This document shows, piece after piece, positions 1 through 5,401 of a DNA stretch of 5,401 nucleotides. The notes beneath the pieces are model-generated. The model made no database searches, was not told the origin of the DNA, and worked only from the letters and a program-made list of their open reading frames with translations. Positions within the stretch are counted from its first letter, which is position 1, and each line of letters starts with the position of its first letter. Made by a program: the position numbers and the translations under genes. The DNA is from an uncultured Anaerococcus sp. (GTDB taxonomy: Bacteria > Bacillota_A > Clostridia > Tissierellales > Peptoniphilaceae), in the NCBI GenBank assembly GCA_902488555.1, contig CABTWT010000077.1, positions 1 through 5,401 on the forward strand. The letters run 5' to 3'.

Positions 1-720
1 AGATTCATCTTCACAGAAAGAAATGGAATCTATATAGTAGATTTACAAAAGACATCAACTCAACTTGATGAAGCATATGCAATGATTAGAGATATTGTTG
101 CTGATGGTGGAAATGTTTTATTTGTAGGAACCAAAAAACAAGCCCAAGATTCTATTGAGCAAGAAGCAAAAAGATCTGGTCAATATTACGTATCTAACAG
201 ATGGTTAGGTGGTATGTTAACCAACTTTAAAACAATTAGAAAAAGCATTGACAAACTAAAAAGATATGAACAAATGGAAGAAGATGGAACATTTGATCTT
301 CTACCAAAAAAAGAAGTACTACAATACCAAAAAGAAATGGACAAACTAGAAAAGAACCTTGGTGGTATCAAAGAAATGACAAAACTACCAGATGTTCTAT
401 TTGTAGTTGACCCAGGTGAAGAAGCAATAGCTGTTCATGAAGCAAGAATACTTGGTATCCCAGTTGTAGCAATTGTTGATACAAACTGTGACCCAGATGA
501 AGTTGATTTAGCTATCCCTGGAAACGATGATGCAATCCGTGCCGTAAAACTTATCACATCAGTAATGGCAGATGCTGTTATCGAAGCAAACCAAGGAAGC
601 GAATTTGCTCCACAAGAAGAAGATGTTGAAGACCAAGCAGATGAAGATCTAACAGAAGAAAATTCTGATGAAGATTTAGAAGTTGTTGACCAAGACGAAG
701 AAGAAAGCGAAGAAAATTAA
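1..720 (+). CDS. rpsB: 30S ribosomal protein S2, 5'-truncated by window edge
   Basis: Ribosomal protein S2 is part of the small ribosomal subunit and is needed for translation initiation. The reading frame is open from base 1, and the first visible residues, [18 protein letters not shown], match the conserved S2 segment that begins near residue 29 in the Bacillus protein. About 28 N-terminal codons therefore lie outside the window, and the methionine at 82 is internal, not the start. Further S2 hallmarks are [12 protein letters not shown], the segment [34 protein letters not shown], and [27 protein letters not shown] followed by the AVKLI helix. A charged helical insert rich in Lys and Glu (about bases 247-390) fits the S2 coiled-coil domain. 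The last 40 or so residues form a strongly acidic, low-complexity tail. With the missing start the protein would be about 267 residues, slightly longer than Bacillus S2. The gene is followed after 10 bases by tsf, the usual operon partner. Confidence 0.97.
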   Translation, partial: RFIFTERNGIYIVDLQKTSTQLDEAYAMIRDIVADGGNVLFVGTKKQAQDSIEQEAKRSGQYYVSNRWLGGMLTNFKTIRKSIDKLKRYEQMEEDGTFDLLPKKEVLQYQKEMDKLEKNLGGIKEMTKLPDVLFVVDPGEEAIAVHEARILGIPVVAIVDTNCDPDEVDLAIPGNDDAIRAVKLITSVMADAVIEANQGSEFAPQEEDVEDQADEDLTEENSDEDLEVVDQDEEESEEN

Positions 721-730
721 GGAGTATAAG

Positions 731-1399
731 ATGGCTATAAGTGCAAGCTTAGTAAAAGAATTAAGAGAAATGACTGGCGCTGGAATGATGGACTGCAAAA
801 AAGCTCTACAAGAGACTGATGGTGATATCGACGCAGCAGTTAAACTATTAAAGGAAAAAGGACAAGCTACACTTGATAAGAAAGCTGGACGTATTGCAGC
901 TGAAGGTGTTATCGGTTCATACATTCACAATAATAAAATAGGTGTTATCGTAGAAATCAACACAGAAACTGACTTCTCAGCTAATACTGATACAGTTAAA
1001 GACTTTGCTCGTGACATAGCAATGCACATTGCAGCATCAAACCCATTATATATTTCAGAGGCAGATGCAGACGAAAAAGATATAGCTGAACAAAGAGAAA
1101 TCCTAACAAACCAAGCAATCAATGAAGCAAATGAAAATATGCCAGAAGACAAAAAGAAAATGATTGCTGAGAAAAAGGTTGAAGGAAGACTTAAAAAATA
1201 CTTCTCAGAAGTTTGCCTATTAGACCAAGCTTATATCAAAAATCCTGACCAAACAGTTGAACAATATCTAAGAGATACAGCTAGCAAGGTTGGTGAAAAC
1301 ATCAAAATTAGAAGATTCGCTAGATTTGAAGTAGGCGAAGGTCTTGAAAAGAAAGAAGAAGATTTTGCAGCTGAAGTAGCTTCACAAATGAACGCATAA
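731..1399 (+). CDS. tsf: Elongation factor Ts, compact form
   Basis: EF-Ts is the cytoplasmic nucleotide exchange factor that releases GDP from EF-Tu. The 222-residue product begins MAISASLVKELREMTGAGMM and carries the conserved TGAGMMDCKKAL motif at residues 15-26 within the N-terminal UBA-like domain (about 1-54). It also has the EF-Tu-contacting TDFSAN motif at 80-85 (consensus TDFVAR/K), MHIAASNP at 98-105, EGRLKKYFSEVCLLDQ at 151-166 and a C-terminal VGEGLEKK module. The start at 731 is chosen over an in-frame ATG at 683 because it matches the family N-terminus and has AAGGAG at 719-724, which overlaps the rpsB stop codon, six bases upstream. The ATG at 683 lies inside rpsB. The protein is about 70 residues shorter than Bacillus EF-Ts (about 293). 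The TDF motif runs almost directly into the MHIAA segment, so one of the two core subdomains is missing, as in the Thermus-type protein. It is probably co-transcribed with rpsB, and a strong terminator follows. Confidence 0.97.
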   Translation: MAISASLVKELREMTGAGMMDCKKALQETDGDIDAAVKLLKEKGQATLDKKAGRIAAEGVIGSYIHNNKIGVIVEINTETDFSANTDTVKDFARDIAMHIAASNPLYISEADADEKDIAEQREILTNQAINEANENMPEDKKKMIAEKKVEGRLKKYFSEVCLLDQAYIKNPDQTVEQYLRDTASKVGENIKIRRFARFEVGEGLEKKEEDFAAEVASQMNA

Positions 1400-1416
1400 T
1401 AATTTTAAAATTATTA
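1397..1416. repeat. 20-nt perfect AT-only palindrome over the tsf stop codon
   Basis: The sequence TAATAATTTT is followed directly by its exact reverse complement. The palindrome begins with the tsf stop codon and ends at the first base of the terminator stem. It could be an operator-like site, an AT-rich helper for termination (the A-rich arm precedes the terminator stem), or chance in very AT-rich DNA. Its presence is certain, but its function is unknown. Confidence 0.5.
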
Positions 1417-1449
1417 AAGTGTCACCTATATTTTTAGGTGGCACTTTTT
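1416..1449 (+). terminator. Intrinsic terminator of the rpsB-tsf operon
   Basis: AAAGTGTCACCTA (1416-1428) pairs with TAGGTGGCACTTT (1435-1447). This gives a 13-bp stem with one G-U wobble (1422/1441) and a six-base loop (1429-1434). A run of T follows at 1445-1449, partly inside the stem base. The stem starts 17 bases after the tsf stop codon. The stem's GC content stands out from the surrounding AT-only sequence, which makes this a convincing Rho-independent terminator. Confidence 0.92.
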
Positions 1450-1468
1450 AAATAAAAGCTTATTTAAA
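1447..1468. repeat. 9-bp inverted repeat between terminator and exporter ribosome binding site
   Basis: TTTAAATAA (1447-1455) and TTATTTAAA (1460-1468) are exact inverted copies separated by AAGC. The left arm overlaps the terminator T-tract, and the right arm ends four bases before the GGAG of the first ABC gene. A regulator binding site or a weak RNA hairpin is possible. In AT-rich DNA it may also be chance. No regulator gene is visible in the window. Confidence 0.4.
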
Positions 1469-1480
1469 TATGGAGTATAT

Positions 1481-3214
1481 ATGTTTAAAAATTTCAAATG
1501 GTTCCTGAAATACTCTAAAAGAAATTATATTATAGGATCAATATCTCTTATTATTACAGATATAATTTCTTTATTTTTACCTTATTTAACAGGTGAGTTA
1601 ATAGATATGGTTTATCTAGGAACACTTACAATGGACACCTTCATAAAAATGATAGTAATAGCATTAATAATGGTTATTTTAAAATATGTAACAGCTATTG
1701 CATGGTCTTATAATATTTTTAAATCATCGTCGTTGATGGAATATGTTACTAGAGATAAACTTATGAGTAAGTTTTTGAAACAATCTCAAAGATTTTTTGA
1801 ACAAAATTCTACTGGATCATTAATGAGTAAATCTACCCAAGATGTCAGCCAGGTGGCAATGTTTGCTGGTTTTGGAATATTGGCCTTTTTTGATGCCTTA
1901 GTTTTTCCTATATTTATTTTACTAATGATGGTAACTACTATTGACTTTAGATTGACAATTTTTTCAATACTACCTATGCTTGTTTTTTTGATTGCTTATT
2001 CAAAACTTGTAGGTAAATGGTATATAAGATCAAAAGCTGTAAATGAAAGCTTTGATGACTTAACTAATAGAGTTTTAGAAGATGTTGAAGGGATAAGAAT
2101 TGTCAGAGTTTTTAATATTGGCGATATTAGATACAATAATTTTAAGAACTCTGCAAGGGAACTAGCTGATAAAAGTATTGACTTAGCTAGGCTTCAATCA
2201 TGGATGGAGCCATCAGAAAGACTTACTGTTACCTTAGCTTATATAATTTCGATTGGTTATGGATCAGTATTGATTTCTAAAGGAGATTTAAGTGTGGGTC
2301 AAGTAGTATCTTTCACTTATTATCTAAACATGCTTATCTGGCCAATGTTTGCCTTTGGTGAATTTATGAATTTAAACCAACAAGCAAATGCAGCAATGGA
2401 TAGGATAATGGAAGTATTAAATTATAAGGAAGAAATCCCTAATTCTGAAAGTTTAGAAAATGTGGACAATAATCCATCCATTAGTTTTATAGATCATAAT
2501 TTTACTTACCCATCAAATAATGAGAAAGTCCTAAAAGATATAAATTTAATGATTGACCAAGGAAGTTCTTTAGGTATTATAGGTAAAACTGGATCTGGCA
2601 AAACCACTTTGATTAGGCAACTACTTGATATATATAAAGTTGATAAAGAATCTATTATAATTTCAGATGACAGCTTTAGTGAGATTTCTTCAAAATCTTT
2701 CAAAGATAAAATAGGATATGTTCCACAAGAACATATGATATTTTCTGACACTTTGAAAAATAATATCAGATTTTCCAAGCTTGATGCTAGTGACGGCGAA
2801 ATAGATGATGCAATTGCCATTGCAGACTTTACAAAGGATATAAAAGAATTTTCTGATGGTCTAGATACATTAACTGGAGAGAAAGGTGTATCCTTATCTG
2901 GCGGTCAAAAACAAAGACTTGCTATAGCTAGAGCTGTTTTGAAAGATCCGGATATATTGATACTTGATGATGCTATGAGCGCAGTAGACGCAAATACAGA
3001 ACAAAATATCATAAAAAATTTATCAACTAGTAGGAAAGATAAAACGACAATAATTATTGCCCACAGGATAAGCCAGGTCCAAAATTGTGATAATATAATT
3101 ATTATTGAAGATGGTAAAATAGTTGATTCTGGAAATCACGATGAATTGATGAGTAGAGAGACTTGGTATAAAGACCAATATATTAAACAGATAAGTGGAG
3201 GTAATAATGGCTAA
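1481..3214 (+). CDS. ABC exporter half-transporter with degenerate catalytic site (membrane and ATPase domains fused)
   Basis: This 577-residue protein is one half of a type IV (multidrug/lipid exporter-like) ABC transporter in the cytoplasmic membrane. About six membrane segments are visible, near residues 15-38, 55-78, 125-151, 157-178, 247-267 and 272-297, followed by a nucleotide-binding domain from about 335. Its motifs are A-loop Tyr343, Walker A GKTGSGKT (368-375), Q-loop Gln416 in GYVPQE, x-loop TLTGEKG (463-469), a canonical LSGGQ signature (472-476), Walker B LILD ending at Asp496, D-loop SAVD (500-503) and H-loop His528. The residue after the Walker B aspartate, normally the catalytic Glu, is Asp497. 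This is the known pattern for the non-hydrolysing partner in heterodimers such as TM287/288 and BmrC/BmrD (YheI/YheH). GGAG at 1472-1475 lies five bases before the ATG, and no in-frame start occurs just upstream. The gene overlaps the next one by 8 bases, so the two are an operon. The substrate cannot be told; drug, peptide or lipid export are all possible. Confidence 0.93.
   Translation: MFKNFKWFLKYSKRNYIIGSISLIITDIISLFLPYLTGELIDMVYLGTLTMDTFIKMIVIALIMVILKYVTAIAWSYNIFKSSSLMEYVTRDKLMSKFLKQSQRFFEQNSTGSLMSKSTQDVSQVAMFAGFGILAFFDALVFPIFILLMMVTTIDFRLTIFSILPMLVFLIAYSKLVGKWYIRSKAVNESFDDLTNRVLEDVEGIRIVRVFNIGDIRYNNFKNSARELADKSIDLARLQSWMEPSERLTVTLAYIISIGYGSVLISKGDLSVGQVVSFTYYLNMLIWPMFAFGEFMNLNQQANAAMDRIMEVLNYKEEIPNSESLENVDNNPSISFIDHNFTYPSNNEKVLKDINLMIDQGSSLGIIGKTGSGKTTLIRQLLDIYKVDKESIIISDDSFSEISSKSFKDKIGYVPQEHMIFSDTLKNNIRFSKLDASDGEIDDAIAIADFTKDIKEFSDGLDTLTGEKGVSLSGGQKQRLAIARAVLKDPDILILDDAMSAVDANTEQNIIKNLSTSRKDKTTIIIAHRISQVQNCDNIIIIEDGKIVDSGNHDELMSRETWYKDQYIKQISGGNNG
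3197..3214 (+). promoter_or_regulatory. Ribosome binding site and 8-base start/stop overlap coupling the two exporter genes
   Basis: GGAGGT (3197-3202) lies inside the end of the first ABC gene and serves the ATG at 3207. That ATG comes before the first gene's TAA at 3212-3214, giving an eight-base overlap (ATGGCTAA). A GTG at 3195 is in frame with the second gene, but it sits on the Shine-Dalgarno sequence itself and has no ribosome binding site of its own. The ATG at 3207 is therefore preferred. The overlap suggests translational coupling and near-equal output of the two subunits. Confidence 0.8.
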
Positions 3215-4955
3215 TACAGATAAACAAGTAAGAAATTTGCTTAAAAATTATGCCTTAAATGAAAAAACATCCTTTATCAAAGGTTTTGTGCTTTCGCTTT
3301 TAAATACAATATTGCAACTGCTTTCACCACTAATTATAGGGTACATTATAAATAATCTTTTGAAAAAAGGTATAACAAGTGATGATTTTGCAAATATAAT
3401 CAAATATTTGATACTGTATTTTTTAGTTAATATGATTGCTAGCTTCTTTTTAAATAGAGCTTTTATTACTTTTCAAATTGCATCAAATGATATAGCTTAT
3501 CAAATGCAAAATGATGTATATAATAAGGTCAATTCTTTTCCAATTGCTTATTTTGATAACCTACCGGCAGGAAAAATATCATCAAGGATTACTAATGATA
3601 CTAATAAAGTAAAAATGCTTTTTAAGCTAATAATAACAGATATTACAACATCTATGATTCTTGCTGTGGGGCTTGGGATTACAATATTTATTACAAACCC
3701 TATTGCTGGTTTAATGTTAATACCTTTAGCTCCTATCATATATATAATCTATAAGTCTTACACTTCTTACACGCGAAAATATACTGGGGAAATTAGGAAA
3801 AACACTTCTGAAATTAATGCGCAGATTAATGAGTATATACAAAATATGGAAGTTATCCAAGTATTTAATAAAGAGGATTATATCAAAGATAAATTCGATG
3901 AGACTAATAATCATATATTCTCATTATCTAGTGAACTTGCCAAAATAAGGTCCTATTCAGGTTATAGAGCAATGGATATAGTTTCTTACTTGGCATCATT
4001 AATAATTTTGGTTTATTTTGGTTTAGGGCAAATCACCGATTATTATTCAGTAAGCATCGGTAGTTTATATGTGATTTTTGAATACACATCTAGATTGTTT
4101 AATGAAATAAGATTTATAATAATGAGAGTTGGAGAGGTGAATGAATCAATGGCTAGTGCCAGCCATATTTTTGAAATATTAAAGTTGGAAAGCCAGGAAG
4201 AATTATTTGATACAATTGACGATATCAACCAAAAAATAACATTTGATGATGTCAGATTCTCTTACACAGAAGGCGAAGAAGTTATAAAAGGGATATCATT
4301 TGATGTCAATGCAGGTGAATCAGTAGCCTTTGTTGGTCAAACTGGTTCTGGTAAATCGACATTAATTAATCTACTATTAAATTTCTACTCTCCCCAATCT
4401 GGTAAAATCACAATAGGGGATAAGGATATATCAAAGGTCAATAGAGATGATCTAAGACGTGATATGGCTGTGGTGCTCCAAGATGCCTTCCTGTTTAAAG
4501 GAGATATTGCCAAAAATATATCTTTAGGATATGAATATAGCGACAAAGAAATTAAAGATGCTCTTAGGGCAGTAGGGGGAGATAGGTTAATAAATAAAGG
4601 AATCCACACTCAAGTTATGGAAGGTGGATCAAACTTATCCCAAGGAGAGAAACAACTTATAAGTTTTGCAAGAGCCTATATAAGAAATCCTAAAGTATTA
4701 ATTCTTGATGAAGCCACTAGTAATATAGATACTGAGACAGAAGCTATAATTCAGCAAGGCATTGAAAAGTTAAAAGAAAATAGAACAACTTTTATAATAG
4801 CTCATAGACTTTCTACTATTAAGGATGTAGATAATATAATTGTATTATCTCATGGAAGAATCGTAGAAATGGGAGATCACAACAAACTTATGACATCTTC
4901 TGGATATTATAAAGAAATGTATAACAAGCAAATGAAAGAAAATTATAGTCTCTAA
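3207..4955 (+). CDS. ABC exporter half-transporter with canonical catalytic glutamate (membrane and ATPase domains fused)
   Basis: This 582-residue protein is the second half of the heterodimeric exporter. Membrane segments are visible near residues 21-48, 62-86, 139-163, 165-186, 255-277 and 280-306, followed by the ATPase domain from about 345. Its motifs are A-loop Tyr353, Walker A GQTGSGKS (377-384), Q-loop Gln425, signature LSQGE (477-481), Walker B VLIL with Asp501 and the catalytic Glu502, D-loop SNID (505-508) and H-loop His533. The signature departs from LSGGQ while the Walker B Glu is kept, which is the mirror image of the upstream partner. In the heterodimer, this protein's Walker motifs would pair with the partner's LSGGQ to form the working ATP site. 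The degenerate site would combine the partner's Asp497 with this LSQGE. The length is normal for half-transporters, without the N-terminal extension that makes Bacillus YheH about 670 residues. The final codons and the stop form part of the following terminator stem. The family assignment is firm, but the substrate is unknown. Confidence 0.93.
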   Translation: MANTDKQVRNLLKNYALNEKTSFIKGFVLSLLNTILQLLSPLIIGYIINNLLKKGITSDDFANIIKYLILYFLVNMIASFFLNRAFITFQIASNDIAYQMQNDVYNKVNSFPIAYFDNLPAGKISSRITNDTNKVKMLFKLIITDITTSMILAVGLGITIFITNPIAGLMLIPLAPIIYIIYKSYTSYTRKYTGEIRKNTSEINAQINEYIQNMEVIQVFNKEDYIKDKFDETNNHIFSLSSELAKIRSYSGYRAMDIVSYLASLIILVYFGLGQITDYYSVSIGSLYVIFEYTSRLFNEIRFIIMRVGEVNESMASASHIFEILKLESQEELFDTIDDINQKITFDDVRFSYTEGEEVIKGISFDVNAGESVAFVGQTGSGKSTLINLLLNFYSPQSGKITIGDKDISKVNRDDLRRDMAVVLQDAFLFKGDIAKNISLGYEYSDKEIKDALRAVGGDRLINKGIHTQVMEGGSNLSQGEKQLISFARAYIRNPKVLILDEATSNIDTETEAIIQQGIEKLKENRTTFIIAHRLSTIKDVDNIIVLSHGRIVEMGDHNKLMTSSGYYKEMYNKQMKENYSL

Positions 4956-4978
4956 TTTTATTAGAGGCTATTTCTTTT
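4945..4978 (+). terminator. Intrinsic terminator of the exporter operon, overlapping its stop codon
   Basis: ATAGTCTCTAA (4945-4955) pairs with TTAGAGGCTAT (4961-4971) in an 11-bp stem with one G-U wobble (4949/4967) and a five-base loop. TTTCTTTT (4971-4978) follows. The left arm contains the last three codons and the TAA of the second ABC gene, so a ribosome finishing translation would cover part of the stem. Confidence 0.85.
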
Positions 4979-5006
4979 GCTAATAAAAATCATTTTATGG
5001 TATAAT
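4977..5006 (+). promoter_or_regulatory. Extended -10 promoter for rny
   Basis: TATAAT at 5001-5006 is a perfect -10 box, and the preceding TGG (4998-5000) makes it an extended -10 (TGnTATAAT). TTGCTA at 4977-4982 is a four-of-six match to the -35 box, at 18-bp spacing. Transcription would be expected to start about seven bases after the -10, near 5012-5014, giving a leader of about 43 bases. The promoter begins at the terminator T-tract, so rny appears to be its own unit, transcribed by the vegetative sigma factor. Confidence 0.82.
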
Positions 5007-5012
5007 TATAAA

Positions 5013-5026
5013 GGAATGTAAATTCC
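5013..5026 (+). promoter_or_regulatory. Small GNRA-type hairpin at the predicted 5' end of the rny transcript
   Basis: GGAAT (5013-5017) and ATTCC (5022-5026) enclose GTAA, which in RNA is a GUAA tetraloop of the stable GNRA class. The first G is the predicted transcription start, seven bases after the -10 box, so the mRNA may begin with a paired 5' end. The base pairs are seen directly. The role in message stability is inferred. Confidence 0.5.
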
Positions 5027-5040
5027 AAGTAAAATTTTAT

Positions 5041-5050
5041 AGGAGGTGAT
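5041..5050 (+). promoter_or_regulatory. Near-perfect ribosome binding site of rny
   Basis: AGGAGGTGAT is a ten-base match to the sequence complementary to the 3' end of Gram-positive 16S rRNA. Nine bases separate the GGAGG core from the ATG at 5056. It fixes the rny start and suggests strong initiation, stronger than that of the other genes in the window. Confidence 0.9.
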
Positions 5051-5055
5051 AATAA

Positions 5056-5401
5056 ATGGATAATCCAGTTGTTATAATCATTACTGTCGCCTTCGTATTG
5101 TTAGCTTTTATTTTAGGCTTCATATATCATAAAGTAACTAGTGAAAAAAAGATAGGCGCGGCAGATGCCTTAAGTCGCCAAATCATCGAAGATGCTAATA
5201 AACAAGCAGAAACTTTAAGGCGTGAAACTCTTAAAGAAGCAAAAGATGAAATATCTAAAATCAAATTAGAAAATGATAGGAAGTTAAACAAGCGTTCTAA
5301 TGAACTTGATAAAAAAGAATCGCGTTTGTTTAAAAAAGAAGAAAGTCTTGACAATAGAGCTTTATTGATTGACAAAAAGGCTGATCAAATCTCTAGTGAT
5401 C
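5056..5401 (+). CDS. rny: Ribonuclease Y, N-terminal part, truncated by window edge
   Basis: RNase Y is the membrane-anchored endoribonuclease that starts the decay of many mRNAs in Gram-positive bacteria and takes part in degradosome-like complexes. Only the first 115 residues are present. They show the family's N-terminal plan: a single membrane anchor at about residues 5-25 (VVIIITVAFVLLAFILGFIY), then a long charged helix predicted as coiled coil from about 28 to the edge. Recognisable family segments are IIEDANKQAETLRRETLKEAKDEI and NELDKKESRLFKKEESLDNR, the latter close to the RNELQKQENRLLQKEENLDR region of Bacillus RNase Y. The KH domain and the catalytic HD domain would lie beyond the window. 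The start is set by an excellent ribosome binding site, and a dedicated promoter and 43-base leader precede it. Other coiled-coil membrane proteins could look similar, but the combined motifs make this assignment strong. Confidence 0.93.
   Translation, partial: MDNPVVIIITVAFVLLAFILGFIYHKVTSEKKIGAADALSRQIIEDANKQAETLRRETLKEAKDEISKIKLENDRKLNKRSNELDKKESRLFKKEESLDNRALLIDKKADQISSD

Noticed and set aside
683..730. An in-frame ATG 16 codons upstream of the tsf start, giving a 238-residue protein
   Set aside because: The extra residues are read from the rpsB coding sequence in another frame. They match nothing in EF-Ts, and the AAGGAG at 719-724 serves the ATG at 731.
676..1152. Minus-strand open frames of about 75-82 codons opposite tsf
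   Set aside because: They are antisense to a strongly conserved gene, lack ribosome binding sites and show no recognisable protein motifs. They are shadow frames.
1404..1469. Possible promoters for the exporter operon, such as TATATT at 1427-1432 or the TATTTA region at 1461-1469
   Set aside because: Neither has a recognisable -35 box at proper spacing. The first lies inside the terminator hairpin, and in DNA this AT-rich such matches are expected by chance.
2506..2820. A 104-codon minus-strand frame opposite the first ABC ATPase domain
   Set aside because: It mirrors conserved Walker A and Q-loop codons on the other strand, with no start signal or family resemblance.
3195..3206. GTG start for the second ABC gene, adding four residues
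   Set aside because: The GTG overlaps the GGAGGT Shine-Dalgarno sequence and has no ribosome binding site of its own. The ATG at 3207 is properly spaced.
4956..5055. A riboswitch or T-box in the leader before rny
   Set aside because: Only about 43 bases separate the predicted start from the ATG, too short for known riboswitch classes. No second terminator or sequestering stem over the ribosome binding site is visible.
5127..5375. An 82-codon minus-strand frame at the right end
   Set aside because: It lies opposite the rny coiled-coil region, whose plus-strand frame is clearly coding. The Ser/Leu-rich composition is typical of the antisense of Lys/Glu-rich helices.

Overview
The window looks like chromosomal housekeeping sequence from a low-GC, AT-rich Gram-positive (Firmicutes-type) bacterium. 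The evidence is strong Shine-Dalgarno sites, a codon set rich in A and T, the rpsB-tsf pair, an RNase Y gene and U-tailed intrinsic terminators. An anaerobic coccus of the Tissierellia (Anaerococcus/Peptoniphilus-like) is my best guess, but this is an impression from protein flavour, not something the window proves. All genes lie on the + strand. I see no mobile element, CRISPR array, tRNA, rRNA or phage gene.

Layout. (1) Positions 1-720 hold the 3' nine-tenths of rpsB (ribosomal protein S2), whose start lies before the window. Ten bases later tsf (elongation factor Ts, a compact form) runs from 731 to 1399, and this translation operon ends at a strong intrinsic terminator at 1416-1449. (2) Positions 1481-3214 and 3207-4955 hold two overlapping half-transporter genes, which together encode a heterodimeric type IV ABC exporter. 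One ATP site is intact and the other is degenerate. A second intrinsic terminator (4945-4978) closes this unit and its stem includes the last codons and the stop codon. (3) An extended -10 promoter (4977-5006), a short 5' hairpin and a near-perfect ribosome binding site lead into rny (RNase Y), which starts at 5056 and runs off the right edge.

How the parts relate. S2 and EF-Ts serve translation and are made together. The two ABC proteins are translationally coupled and almost certainly work as one pump whose substrate cannot be read from the sequence. RNase Y is the membrane-anchored endonuclease that starts mRNA decay in this group of bacteria. The three blocks are separated by terminators, so they look like three transcription units. 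The common order rpsB-tsf-pyrH-frr is not kept after tsf. No plainly new system is visible. The points most worth a second look are the predicted 5'-terminal hairpin on the rny transcript, the asymmetric ATP sites of the exporter and the cluster of inverted repeats between tsf and the exporter.
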